This document shows positions 26,356-34,269 of a stretch of DNA of 64,000 bases, one piece after another (the first letter of the stretch is position 1; every line of letters starts with the position of its first letter). The notes beneath the pieces were generated by a model that searched no databases, was not told the origin of the DNA, and worked only from the letters and a program-made list of their open reading frames with translations. Source of the DNA: Caproicibacter sp047833665. Its GTDB lineage: Bacteria; Bacillota; Clostridia; Oscillospirales; Acutalibacteraceae. The position numbers and the translations under genes were made by a program. The stretch covers positions 186,001 to 250,000 of the forward strand of contig CP181261.1 of NCBI GenBank assembly GCA_047833665.1, written 5' to 3'.

Positions 26356-27018
26356 TTATTTTCTGGCACTCAGCGCTTTCATTAAGCTTTTTTCGCTGTT
26401 GCCGTCGCATACCGCGACAATTTCATCATTTGGCAGAAAGGAAGTCAAACCGTTTGGGATAATCAATTTCTCGTCCCGCACAACGGAAATAATCAGAGAA
26501 CCTTTCGGCAGGGTCAGATCTCGCAGCTGTACACCCGCCAGTGCCGTATCTTCCGGCAGTTTTAGTGTATTGATGGATGCTTTTCCTCGGTTTAAAGTGG
26601 CTAGCAAATGCATTTGTGCGCTGTCCACTTCCTGTTCAATCATATTGGTGATAATCTCTGTACTGCTCACGGCGATATCGGGCCCCAGTTTCCGCAGTGC
26701 ATCCAGATTGCGCGGATCGTTGTTCCGTGCAATCACTTTTTTTATTTTATATTCTTTCTTTGCAAGCTGAGAAGCAACAAGGTTATCTTGATCACTGCCG
26801 GTCACGGCAATAAAGCAATCCGCATTTTTTGCTCCTGCTTCTTCCAAAGTCTGCATTTCTGTGCCATCGCCATAAATCACTTCCGCGTCCAAATCATTGG
26901 CGAGCCGCATACATTTTGCCTTGTCCTTTTCAATCAGCTTAACGCTGTATTTTCTGTCCAGCATATTGTGCGCAATCTGATTTCCCAGTTTTCCGCCGCC
27001 GACAATAATAATTTTCAT
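26356..27018 (-). CDS. TrkA-family K+ uptake regulatory protein (second of two)
   Basis: Cytosolic NAD(H)/nucleotide-binding subunit that gates a Trk/Ktr potassium channel. 220 residues: RCK_N with IIVGGGKLGNQIAHNML, a conserved VTGSDQDNLVASQLAK, and RCK_C (about 135-215). It lies 19 nt behind the first TrkA gene on the same strand. No membrane subunit (TrkH/KtrB) follows in this window. Confidence 0.9.
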   Translation of the reverse strand: MKIIIVGGGKLGNQIAHNMLDRKYSVKLIEKDKAKCMRLANDLDAEVIYGDGTEMQTLEEAGAKNADCFIAVTGSDQDNLVASQLAKKEYKIKKVIARNNDPRNLDALRKLGPDIAVSSTEIITNMIEQEVDSAQMHLLATLNRGKASINTLKLPEDTALAGVQLRDLTLPKGSLIISVVRDEKLIIPNGLTSFLPNDEIVAVCDGNSEKSLMKALSARK

Positions 27019-27037
27019 CCCAACAATCCTCCTCCGC

Positions 27038-27664
27038 TTAATCGATAACGGATGCGAGAACGACTCGGTCGCCCTCGGACAAAATCACATTTGTTTCTTC
27101 GCCTTTGCACAAAGTCATGCGGCCATCGGTACCAATCAGACCGAAAATGATTTCCCCGTCCTCCCTCGGGACATCGGAAAGCCGAATGCCGTTGTGTGCG
27201 CGGTCCACTTCTTTCGTATGGAATGACACCGTTGCAGTTCCAATTGTGAGCGTTTGCGGCTGCCACGGCATCGTCAGCGCAGTCGCCATAGCATCTCCTG
27301 CCAAGTTAGTCGGGCAAACTGTATTGAGACCGAATCTTTTGAAAATGTCTTCACGCAGCGGATCCGAAATGCGAGCCACCACGTTTTCAATTCCAAAAAA
27401 CTCCCGTGCCATTTGGGAAACAGTGATGTTTAGATTATCGTCGGATGTAACGACCGCCATAGCATCACAGCCCTCCACGCCGGCACTGCGGAGGACTTTA
27501 CTGTCCATTGGCATTCCCACAATGGTAATTCCGCTGAAATCTTTTTTAAGCCGGTGAAAAGAATCCGGATTTATATCCACAATTGTGACATCGTGCCCTT
27601 GTTCGTCCAAAATTTCCGCAAGCCGCGAACCAAGGCGCCCGCAGCCTATAATAAGTACGTTCAC
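27038..27664 (-). CDS. TrkA-family K+ uptake regulatory protein (first of two)
   Basis: 208 residues with the dinucleotide fold IIGCGRLGSRLAEIL, VTSDDNLNITVSQMA and a degenerate C-terminal RCK_C part. It differs clearly from its downstream paralogue, so the pair may form a hetero-oligomeric gating ring. Both genes are transcribed away from the repeat array and the tRNA. Confidence 0.88.
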   Translation of the reverse strand: MNVLIIGCGRLGSRLAEILDEQGHDVTIVDINPDSFHRLKKDFSGITIVGMPMDSKVLRSAGVEGCDAMAVVTSDDNLNITVSQMAREFFGIENVVARISDPLREDIFKRFGLNTVCPTNLAGDAMATALTMPWQPQTLTIGTATVSFHTKEVDRAHNGIRLSDVPREDGEIIFGLIGTDGRMTLCKGEETNVILSEGDRVVLASVID

Positions 27665-27761
27665 TGATGTATGCCCCCTGTATTGCTCATGTATATCCTA
27701 TGGGTTAAAAGTAAGTGTTTTTAGCCTTTGCATATCCGGATGAATCATTCCAATAAAACAA

Positions 27762-27787
27762 ACAGGCGGGTTAAACAACCCACCTGT
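27762..27787 (-). terminator. Terminator behind the tRNA-Arg repeat array
   Basis: ACAGGCGGGTT pairs with AACCCACCTGT with one mismatch. On the minus strand it is followed by TTTGTTTTATT, suited to stop a transcript from the tRNA. Confidence 0.7.
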
Positions 27788-27795
27788 GGTGCTAA

Positions 27796-28065
27796 CGCCC
27801 GGAGGGATTTATTAGCACTAGAATTGAGCCACCGGCTCAATTCCTTTACGTGCGGACCCTTTCGGGTTCGAATCCCTCCCGAGGGACTCTTTTGTATTTT
27901 TTTTGTGGCCCGCCCGGAGGGATTTACCGGCGGTTTCCACCGCCGCCGGCTTGCGTTATGAACGCTGCGCCGCTCCGCACTAGAATTGAGCCACCGGCTC
28001 AATTCCTTTACGTGCGGACCCTTTCGGGTTCGAATCCCTCCCGGGGACTCTTTTGTATTTTTTTG
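27796..28065. repeat. Tandem repeats carrying copies of the tRNA-Arg 3' end
   Basis: Two near-identical units of about 108 bp begin at 27816 and 27978 (period 162). Each holds a perfect GAATTGAGCC/GGCTCAATTC hairpin, a T-arm-like GGGTTCGAATCCC, a T-run, and then GTGGCCCGCCCGGAGGGATT. That last block is the complement of the tRNA-Arg 3' end including CCA. A shorter piece of the same block lies at 27796-27810. So the tRNA end occurs three times, once whole. Differences between units are a base near the CCCGAGGGAC/CCCGGGGAC junction and the T-run length. Confidence 0.85.
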
Positions 28066-28143
28066 TGGCCCGCCCGGAGGGATTCGAACCCCCGGCCTTC
28101 AGAATCGGAATCTGCTGCTATATCCAGACTTAGCTACGGGCGG
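28066..28143 (-). tRNA. tRNA-Arg (anticodon CCG)
   Basis: Folds on the minus strand: 7-bp acceptor CCGCCCG/CGGGCGG, 4-bp D stem GCTA/TAGC with GG in the loop, anticodon stem with one G-A mismatch at its base, loop TTCCGAT giving anticodon CCG, 5-bp T stem with TTCGAAT loop, discriminator G and an encoded CCA. Arginine CGG decoding follows from the anticodon. Confidence 0.88.
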
Positions 28144-28274
28144 ATGACTATCCGTATTATATCACAGTTGCGGCAAATGTCAAATATCAAAAAGTGAAAA
28201 AATGTTAGATTGCATTTCACACATCCTTTTCCGTAAACAGCCCATCCTGCTCTTTTAAGGAAAACATTAAAAAC

Positions 28275-28303
28275 CAAGCCGCCCATGTATGCCAGGCGGC
28301 TTG
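28275..28303 (-). terminator. Terminator of pta
   Basis: CAAGCCGCC (28275-28283) pairs with GGCGGCTTG (28295-28303); GGTTTTTAA follows on the minus strand. Confidence 0.85.
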
Positions 28304-28329
28304 ATTCTTGATCTACGATAAATCAATTT

Positions 28330-29322
28330 TTAGTTATTCTGTGCCTGCACCGCTGTAATGGCCACAACGCCGACAATGTCCTCCGCTTTGCATCCGCGGG
28401 AAAGGTCATTAACCGGTTTGGCAATTCCCTGAAGAATCGGGCCGTAGGCATCCGCCTTTGCAAGGCGCTCCACCAATTTATAGCATATATTCCCAACATT
28501 TAAGTCCGGGAAAATCAATACATTTGCATGGCCTGCCACCTTGCTGCCCGGAGCCTTTGACTGACCGACGGAAGGAACCAGAGCGGCATCCGCCTGCAGT
28601 TCGCCGTCCAGCAGCAAATCAGGTGCTTTCTCTTTTGCCAGTTTTGTCGCTTCCACAACCTTATCAACCAGCGCGTCCTTTCCGCTGCCGTAGCTGGAGA
28701 AGGAAAGCATAGCCACTTTCGGCTCTGCACCTACCAAATCACGGAATGACTTTGCGGAAGCAATGGCAATTTCGGAAAGTTCATCCGCGCTCGGATTAAT
28801 ATTCAGTCCGCAGTCCGCAAACACGAAAGTACCGTTTTCACCATATTCGCAATTCGGAACGTTGATGAGGAAGAAGCCTGATACCATTTTGGCTCCCGGT
28901 GCGGTGCGGATAATCTGCAGCGCCGGACGCAGAGTATTTGCAGTGGAGTGGCATGCACCGGACACCATCCCGTCCGCAACGCCTTTTTTCACCAACATCA
29001 CACCGAAATAGGTGGCATCCTTCATCATTTCATCCGCTTTTTCCGGGGTCATGCCCTTGGCTTTGCGCATTTCATAGAAGGTCTTTGCATAGTCATCGTG
29101 AAGGTCGGTATTCTCCGGATCAATCATTTTCGCGCCCGACAGATCGAGCCCGTCTGCGGTCTTTTTAATTTCCTCCTCGCTGCCGAGCAGGATGATATTC
29201 GCAATTCCGCGTTTGAGTATTTCCGCGGCGGCCGTTACTACGCGTTTATCGTTTCCTTCCGGAAGTACAATCGTCTTTTTGTCAGCCTTCGCTTTTTCAA
29301 TCATCTTGTTCATAAAATCCAT
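28330..29322 (-). CDS. pta: Phosphate acetyltransferase
   Basis: Converts acetyl-CoA and phosphate to acetyl phosphate and CoA, the first step of ATP-yielding acetate formation. About 330 residues, the short clostridial form. Landmarks are IVLPEGNDKRVVTAA, GVADGMVSGACHSTANTLRP and the C-terminal NVLIFPDLNVGNICYKL. The ATG at 29322 (MDFMNKM) is preferred: the upstream ATG at 29334 directly abuts the GAGAGG ribosome site, leaving no spacing. ackA is not beside it. Confidence 0.94.
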   Translation of the reverse strand: MDFMNKMIEKAKADKKTIVLPEGNDKRVVTAAAEILKRGIANIILLGSEEEIKKTADGLDLSGAKMIDPENTDLHDDYAKTFYEMRKAKGMTPEKADEMMKDATYFGVMLVKKGVADGMVSGACHSTANTLRPALQIIRTAPGAKMVSGFFLINVPNCEYGENGTFVFADCGLNINPSADELSEIAIASAKSFRDLVGAEPKVAMLSFSSYGSGKDALVDKVVEATKLAKEKAPDLLLDGELQADAALVPSVGQSKAPGSKVAGHANVLIFPDLNVGNICYKLVERLAKADAYGPILQGIAKPVNDLSRGCKAEDIVGVVAITAVQAQNN

Positions 29323-29494
29323 GGTTGCAGACATCCTCTCTACTTTATCTGAGTTAAAAAATAGCTAAAATGCATTTTGGCACTTTTAACAAATCGAACT
29401 CTATCATTATAACTCTTTTATCCCTTAAAAAAAAGAAAAGTTAATATTTTAACAGGTTCGAATACATGTTGTCAACCGTGCAAGGCAAAAAATA

Positions 29495-29513
29495 ACCGCC
29501 TCCGTTAGGCGGT
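29495..29513 (-). terminator. Terminator of the 107-residue membrane protein gene
   Basis: ACCGCCT/AGGCGGT stem (29495-29501 with 29507-29513) followed by TTATTTTTT on the minus strand. Confidence 0.75.
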
Positions 29514-29527
29514 GTCATAATGTATGG

Positions 29528-29851
29528 TTAATACCATATTCCCGAATTGACTATATTGTCGACTATGGCGGCGAAAAGAATTGCACCGAACAAAACAATA
29601 AGCACAATTCCTATGGCCCAAAAAATCAACAGAGCACGAGCGAAATTTTTCTTGTTGATATTGCTGTTTCCAAACCCCCACACAAACAGCATCACGATAC
29701 CGACAAAGGGAATTGCGCTAATAAGAAGCATAATAAGATAGTTCCCCACGCTCAGCGGCGAGGTATCCTCGTACATGTAAGGATTTGCATAAGGCTGTGG
29801 TGGCTGATTTTGATATGTACCGGCCGGCTGATTCATGTTCTGATTTTCCAT
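29528..29851 (-). CDS. Hypothetical two-span membrane protein with Pro/Gln/Asn-rich head
   Basis: 107 residues. The first 28 are rich in Asn, Gln, Pro and Tyr (MENQNMNQPAGTYQNQPPQP), then two hydrophobic spans (about 35-58 and 70-97) separated by a short NSNINKKNFARA loop. This layout is common among small clostridial membrane proteins of unknown role. GGGGATAGGAC-type ribosome site precedes the ATG. Single-gene unit with its own terminator. Confidence 0.75.
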   Translation of the reverse strand: MENQNMNQPAGTYQNQPPQPYANPYMYEDTSPLSVGNYLIMLLISAIPFVGIVMLFVWGFGNSNINKKNFARALLIFWAIGIVLIVLFGAILFAAIVDNIVNSGIWY

Positions 29852-30021
29852 GTCCTATCCCCTCCTATCCCCCCTGTTCAAAAGTAAAATTATTATAACA
29901 AATATCGCTGTGTGAAACAATATTGCGCTTTAACAAAAATAAAGCTTTTTCGTCATATTCGGAAAGGGAAAATATCCAAAAACTTTGCTCTGCTGTCACC
30001 GTAAATTCATGGGATTAGATA

Positions 30022-30050
30022 TTGATAAGTTTTCTACAATCCGCTATAAT
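30022..30050 (+). promoter_or_regulatory. Sigma-A promoter of the NifU-like/GGGtGRT operon
   Basis: TTGATA (30022-30027), 17-nt spacer, perfect TATAAT (30045-30050). A GGTTTT/AAAACC hairpin (about 30080-30100) sits just ahead of the ribosome site. Confidence 0.75.
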
Positions 30051-30115
30051 GAGGAATATATGTAACACCTGAAAGGGAAGGTTTTAGGGGATACAAAACC
30101 GAAAGGAGCACCAAT

Positions 30116-30808
30116 ATGAATTATTCCGCAGAAGTGGAAAAGATGTGTGTGGTAAAAAAGGGACCAAAGCACGGTCCGGCACCCATCCCGGAGGAAGGGA
30201 AATGGGTTAAAGCATATGAAATTAAAGACCTCTCCGGCCTAACGCACGGCATTGGCTGGTGTGCACCGCAGCAGGGCGCCTGCAAGCTGACCCTGAATGT
30301 AAAGAACGGTATTGTGCAGGAAGCTCTGGTAGAAACCATCGGATGCTCCGGCATGACACACTCCGCTGCCATGGCTGCCGAAATTCTGCCGGGGAAAACT
30401 TTACTGGAATGTTTGAACACGGACCTGGTATGCGATGCAATCAACGTTGCAATGCGCGAGCTGTTTAAGCAGATGGTTTACGGCCGCAGCCAAACAGCAT
30501 TTTCTGAGAATGGCCTGCCCGTCGGCGCCGGTCTGGAAGACCTTGGCAAGGGTCTGCGTTCTCAGGTAGGCACCATGTACGGCACATTGCCAAAGGGCGT
30601 TCGCTATCTGGAGATGACAGAAGGCTATGTGACAAAATTAGCCTTGGATGAAAACGATGAAGTCATCGGCTATCAGTTTGTCCGCCTTGGCAAAATGATG
30701 GAAGACATCCGCCACGGAGTCAGCCCCGACGAAGCCTACAAGAAAAATATCGGCCAGTACGGACGCTTTGACAACGCGGCGAAATACATCGATCCGCGTG
30801 AAGAATGA
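30116..30808 (+). CDS. NifU/IscU-like iron-sulfur scaffold protein
   Basis: 230 residues. The central part fits the NifU N-terminal fold: GACKLTLNVKNGIVQEALV, then TIGCSGMTHSAAMAAEIL in place of the usual scaffold cysteine loop. Only part of the three-cysteine IscU set is obvious (Cys in GWCAPQQGAC and IGCSG). The N-terminal lead and C-terminal region are extra. It is followed 23 nt later by the GGGtGRT gene; this pairing is known across anaerobes, and the joint role is unknown. Confidence 0.82.
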   Translation: MNYSAEVEKMCVVKKGPKHGPAPIPEEGKWVKAYEIKDLSGLTHGIGWCAPQQGACKLTLNVKNGIVQEALVETIGCSGMTHSAAMAAEILPGKTLLECLNTDLVCDAINVAMRELFKQMVYGRSQTAFSENGLPVGAGLEDLGKGLRSQVGTMYGTLPKGVRYLEMTEGYVTKLALDENDEVIGYQFVRLGKMMEDIRHGVSPDEAYKKNIGQYGRFDNAAKYIDPREE

Positions 30809-30831
30809 GACCAGTAAGGAGGACAAACGAA

Positions 30832-31839
30832 ATGGCTAACGATATAAAATTTGAAAATAAAGAGAGAAGAATGGCCAAAATCGAAAAGTGTCTTGCCGAG
30901 TATGGCCTTGCAAGTCTCGAAGATGCGCGTGATCTGTGCCTTTCAAAAGGTATTGACGTGGAAAAAATCGTCAAGGGCGTTCAGCCCATCGCATTCGAGA
31001 ATGCTGTTTGGGCCTATACGCTCGGCTGTGCAGTGGCTCTGAAATCCGGCGCAAAAAGCGCTGCGGAAGCCGCTGAAAAAATCGGCATTGGTCTGGAGGC
31101 CTTTACGGTGCCCGGCTCTGTTGCCGAACAGCGTAAGGTTGGACTTGGCCACGGCAACCTTGGAGCCATGCTGCTGCGCGACGAAACAAAGTGCTTCTGC
31201 TTCCTTGCCGGCCACGAATCCTTTGCGGCCGCGGAAGGCGCAATTGGAATTGCCCGCACAGCAAACTCGGCACGCAAGGAACCGCTGCGCGTTATTTTGA
31301 ACGGACTTGGCAAGGATGCGGCGTACATTATTTCCCGTATCAACGGCTTTACTTACGTAAAAACTGAATTTGACTATTTTGCAGACAAGCTCAGCGTTGT
31401 GGAAACCCGCGCATTTTCCGACGGCGAACGCGCCAAAGTAAAATGCTACGGCGCAAACGATGTCCGCGAAGGTGTGGCCATCATGCAATTAGAGGGCGTG
31501 GATGTTTCCATTACCGGCAACTCCACAAACCCGGTGCGTTTCCAGCACCTTGTGGCAGGCACCTACAAAAAATGGGCACTTGAAAACGGTAAGAAATATT
31601 TCTCCGTTGCCAGCGGCGGCGGCACCGGCCGTACCCTGCATCCGGATAACATGGCAGCAGGCCCCGCTTCTTACGGCCTGACGGATTCCATGGGACGTAT
31701 GCACAGTGATGCACAGTTTGCGGGTTCGTCCTCTGTGCCGGCACACGTTGAAATGATGGGCCTAATGGGCATGGGCAACAACCCGATGGTTGGTGCTACG
31801 GTGGCTTGCGCAGTCTCCGTCTACAAGGCACTGAATTAA
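30832..31839 (+). CDS. GGGtGRT family protein
   Basis: 335 residues with the name-giving motif in VASGGGTGRTLHPDN (about 262-275), GNLGAMLLRDETKCFCFLAG, ILNGLGKDAAYIISRING and a glycine-rich end MGLMGMGNNPMVGATVA. ATG 30832 follows AAGGAGGACAAACGA. The family is widespread in anaerobes and linked with a NifU-like gene, as here; no reaction is established. No signal peptide, so it is cytosolic. Confidence 0.9.
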   Translation: MANDIKFENKERRMAKIEKCLAEYGLASLEDARDLCLSKGIDVEKIVKGVQPIAFENAVWAYTLGCAVALKSGAKSAAEAAEKIGIGLEAFTVPGSVAEQRKVGLGHGNLGAMLLRDETKCFCFLAGHESFAAAEGAIGIARTANSARKEPLRVILNGLGKDAAYIISRINGFTYVKTEFDYFADKLSVVETRAFSDGERAKVKCYGANDVREGVAIMQLEGVDVSITGNSTNPVRFQHLVAGTYKKWALENGKKYFSVASGGGTGRTLHPDNMAAGPASYGLTDSMGRMHSDAQFAGSSSVPAHVEMMGLMGMGNNPMVGATVACAVSVYKALN

Positions 31840-31915
31840 GATAGATGGCGCAGTATCTTTCCGCTACTCGGCGCGTCATTCGAATATACCGTACCAATTG
31901 AATAAAAAGACGATG

Positions 31916-31949
31916 GGCCGCCCGACAAAAGCTGTCAGGCGGCCTTTTT
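31916..31949 (+). terminator. Terminator of the NifU-like/GGGtGRT operon
   Basis: GGCCGCC...GACA stem (31916-31927) pairing with TGTC...GGCGGCC (31933-31944), then TTTTTATT. Confidence 0.88.
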
Positions 31950-31956
31950 ATTGGAG

Positions 31957-32670
31957 ATGATAAAAATAAACACCTCAACGGACACCGCAATGACCTATTT
32001 ACAAAAGAATCCAATTCTTCATGCGGATATGCTCGAATGCATCCGCCGCGGCAGCGCACAAATCCTTGCGGCAAATGATTTCGGAGTGCTTTTATATGAC
32101 AGCGGGGTACACATGCTCAGTGCGGAAAATGAGGCAGAAGCGCGCAGGCTGCTTGCCGGGCCGGATACATCGGAGCTAATGGTGACGCACCTAAAATACG
32201 GCACTGAATTTGCGATGAAAAAATACGGTTTCAGCCGCAGGATGCAGGTCTGCAATGCGGTATACCTGTGCGGCGTCCCGCTGCCGCAAAATGAAACCCC
32301 TGCTGAGATTCGCCCATTGGACGAAAGTTTTCTTCCACTTATCAAAGCGCATTATCAGAATATATCGGATGACGATTATCTCCTTGAGCGCTTGAAAGCC
32401 GGCGTGGTATTCGGCGCTTTTGTCAACGGAGAGCCCGCCGGTTTTATCGGCATACACGCGGAAGGTTCTATGGGAATGCTGGAAGTTTTTCCGAATTTTC
32501 GACGCAGGGGAATTGCCCAAATGCTAGTATCCTTTCAGGTTAACCGCCTGCTGCAGGCTGGAAGTATCCCATATGCGCAAATTAAGCAGGGAAATGAGGC
32601 TTCCATGGCGCTGCACCGCAAATTGGGATTTTCAATATCGGAATTTACCATCTGCTGGCTGATGAAATAG
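31957..32670 (+). CDS. GNAT-family N-acetyltransferase
   Basis: 237 residues. The C-terminal half is a GNAT acetyl-CoA domain: GAFVNGEPAGFIGIHAEGSM, then the pyrophosphate loop EVFPNFRRRGIAQML and ASMALHRKLGF. The N-terminal half (1-110) looks like a second, degenerate GNAT-like lobe. The start is uncertain: GGAG abuts the ATG at 31957, and TTG 31951 lies upstream. Substrate unknown. Confidence 0.82.
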   Translation: MIKINTSTDTAMTYLQKNPILHADMLECIRRGSAQILAANDFGVLLYDSGVHMLSAENEAEARRLLAGPDTSELMVTHLKYGTEFAMKKYGFSRRMQVCNAVYLCGVPLPQNETPAEIRPLDESFLPLIKAHYQNISDDDYLLERLKAGVVFGAFVNGEPAGFIGIHAEGSMGMLEVFPNFRRRGIAQMLVSFQVNRLLQAGSIPYAQIKQGNEASMALHRKLGFSISEFTICWLMK

Positions 32671-32734
32671 CGGAGGGAAATAATTACAAAAATTTAAGAA
32701 AAATCACAGTTTTGTCATTCTCAAATTTTTCCCT

Positions 32735-32762
32735 TTCACATATGATATCGTTAGAGTATAAT
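32735..32762 (+). promoter_or_regulatory. Promoter of the SGNH/DUF4358 pair
   Basis: TTCACA (32735-32740), 16-nt spacer, perfect TATAAT (32757-32762). Confidence 0.6.
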
Positions 32763-32813
32763 ATTAAATAAAGAGAATTTCAACACCATGAGCCGAAAGG
32801 AAACGGTCCGCAT

Positions 32814-33707
32814 ATGCATCTTCGGAAGGAAAAAATATTGCGCCAAAAAAGAAGACGCAGGAAACTTTTGCTGTGGCGGACCTTTATATTTTTGTGCGTA
32901 ATTATCCCGTTGCTTGTCTCAGTAAAAAACACGGAAGCAGTCAGGAAAGACCTTCCCATCCCTTCTGTGCCATCATCTTCTGCGCCTGTTTCGTCGGAGC
33001 GGCCGAATTCTCCCGATTCGCCCCCTGTTTTGTCACAGGCTCCGGCTGTGTCGGAGTCTTACGCCACGGCTGCTTCGGGGACCGCGCCTTCTCCGGAGTC
33101 CGGGGTATTTGAATCCGAGTCATCTGTTTCTTCCGAAACACCGGAAAACTGGTTTTCAGATGCCCTGTTTATCGGTGACAGCCGCACGGAGGGCCTGAGA
33201 AACTACGGCGGGCTGAAGGGCGCAACTTATTATGCCCTCAAGGGTTTGATGGTCAACACAGTTTACACAAGGCGCGAAATTTCGGAGAATGGAACGAAAA
33301 AGACCGTAATGCAGGCACAAGCTGCACATCCGTTTGGAAAAATTTACATCATGCTGGGCGTAAACGAACTGGGATGGTCCAGTACGCAGGTATTTGTTGA
33401 CGATTACACAAAAATGGTGCGGGATATTAAAAAAGCTCATCCAAAAGCAAAAATTTATCTTCAAGCGATTTTTCCGGTTTCTGCAAAAAAATCAGCGGAA
33501 AGCTCCATATATACGAATGATAAAATTGCTTCCTATAACCACATCATTAAGAACATTGCAGAAAATGAAGATGTGATATTCTTAGATACAACACAGGCTG
33601 TTTCCAAAAACGGCGTCCTTCCGGACGATGCCTCAACGGACGGCGTCCATCTGAACTTTAAATACTGCGCTAAATGGTGTGAATATCTCAAAACACATAT
33701 CAAATAA
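32814..33707 (+). CDS. Membrane-anchored SGNH/GDSL hydrolase
   Basis: 297 residues. A strongly basic start (KILRQKRRRRKLLLW) leads into a single membrane anchor (about 22-40), a Ser/Pro-rich linker (about 45-115) and an extracellular SGNH domain. Block I is LFIGDSRTEGLRNYG with the nucleophile Ser, block III the Asn in MLGVNELGW and block V DGVHLN with the Asp and His. Such enzymes act as esterases or O-acetyl transferases on glycans. The DUF4358 lipoprotein gene follows at 16 nt. Confidence 0.87.
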   Translation: MHLRKEKILRQKRRRRKLLLWRTFIFLCVIIPLLVSVKNTEAVRKDLPIPSVPSSSAPVSSERPNSPDSPPVLSQAPAVSESYATAASGTAPSPESGVFESESSVSSETPENWFSDALFIGDSRTEGLRNYGGLKGATYYALKGLMVNTVYTRREISENGTKKTVMQAQAAHPFGKIYIMLGVNELGWSSTQVFVDDYTKMVRDIKKAHPKAKIYLQAIFPVSAKKSAESSIYTNDKIASYNHIIKNIAENEDVIFLDTTQAVSKNGVLPDDASTDGVHLNFKYCAKWCEYLKTHIK

Positions 33708-33723
33708 TCTAGGGGGGAAAGAG

Positions 33724-34188
33724 ATGAAAAAAAGGATCTTTGGCATTGCCGCAGTTTTGCTGATTTTGATGACGGGCTGTTCGGGCAGCAGAAATGCAAA
33801 AGATGTAGATGTGCAAACTGTTGCAGATGAATTGATTAACACCATAACATTTCAGGATCAGATGTCCGAACTCAATCAGGATACGGCCCTTGATATTTTC
33901 GGCATCGCACCGGATGATGTGGTAAAAGCGGCCGTTTATGAAAGCACGGGTGCGACAGCCGAAGAGGTAGCCGCGTTTGAATCCAAAGATGAAACTGCCG
34001 CCGATCGGGTAAAGGAAAAGGCCGAAGAGAGAATTGAAACCCAAAAAGCAGGATTTCAGGACTATGTGCCGGCAGAAATGGAAAAATTGAACGATCCCGT
34101 GCTGATACAGCAGGGGAAATATGTCATCTTGTGTGTTTCAGACGACAACGAAACCGCAAAAAAAACAATTGACAAATTCTTTTCATAA
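33724..34188 (+). CDS. DUF4358 lipoprotein
   Basis: 154 residues with a lipoprotein signal (KKRIFGIAAVLLILMTGC, lipobox LMTGC, cysteine 19). The rest fits DUF4358: TVADELINTITFQDQMSEL, LDIFGIAPDDVVKAAVYEST and a C-terminal GKYVILCVSDDNE. ATG 33724 follows AGGGGGGAAAGAG. In other clostridia DUF4358 often goes with SGNH and MBOAT acyltransferase genes; here SGNH is present and MBOAT is not. Confidence 0.87.
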   Translation: MKKRIFGIAAVLLILMTGCSGSRNAKDVDVQTVADELINTITFQDQMSELNQDTALDIFGIAPDDVVKAAVYESTGATAEEVAAFESKDETAADRVKEKAEERIETQKAGFQDYVPAEMEKLNDPVLIQQGKYVILCVSDDNETAKKTIDKFFS

Positions 34189-34196
34189 AAAGGAAC

Positions 34197-34230
34197 AACC
34201 GCCCGAGTTTTTCTCCGGGCGGTTATTATT
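34197..34230. terminator. Bidirectional terminator between DUF4358 and fba
   Basis: AACCGCCCG (34197-34205) pairs with CGGGCGGTT (34216-34224); ATTATTATT follows on the plus strand, GTTCCTTTTT on the minus. Confidence 0.8.
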
Positions 34231-34269
34231 ATAATCGAATAAATTTTCAACAGGAAATGAGAGCACTAA

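Noticed and set aside
27728..28197. Frames of 77-115 codons in both directions across the tRNA-Arg array
   Set aside because: They are translations of repeats and tRNA sequence, a well-known source of false proteins.
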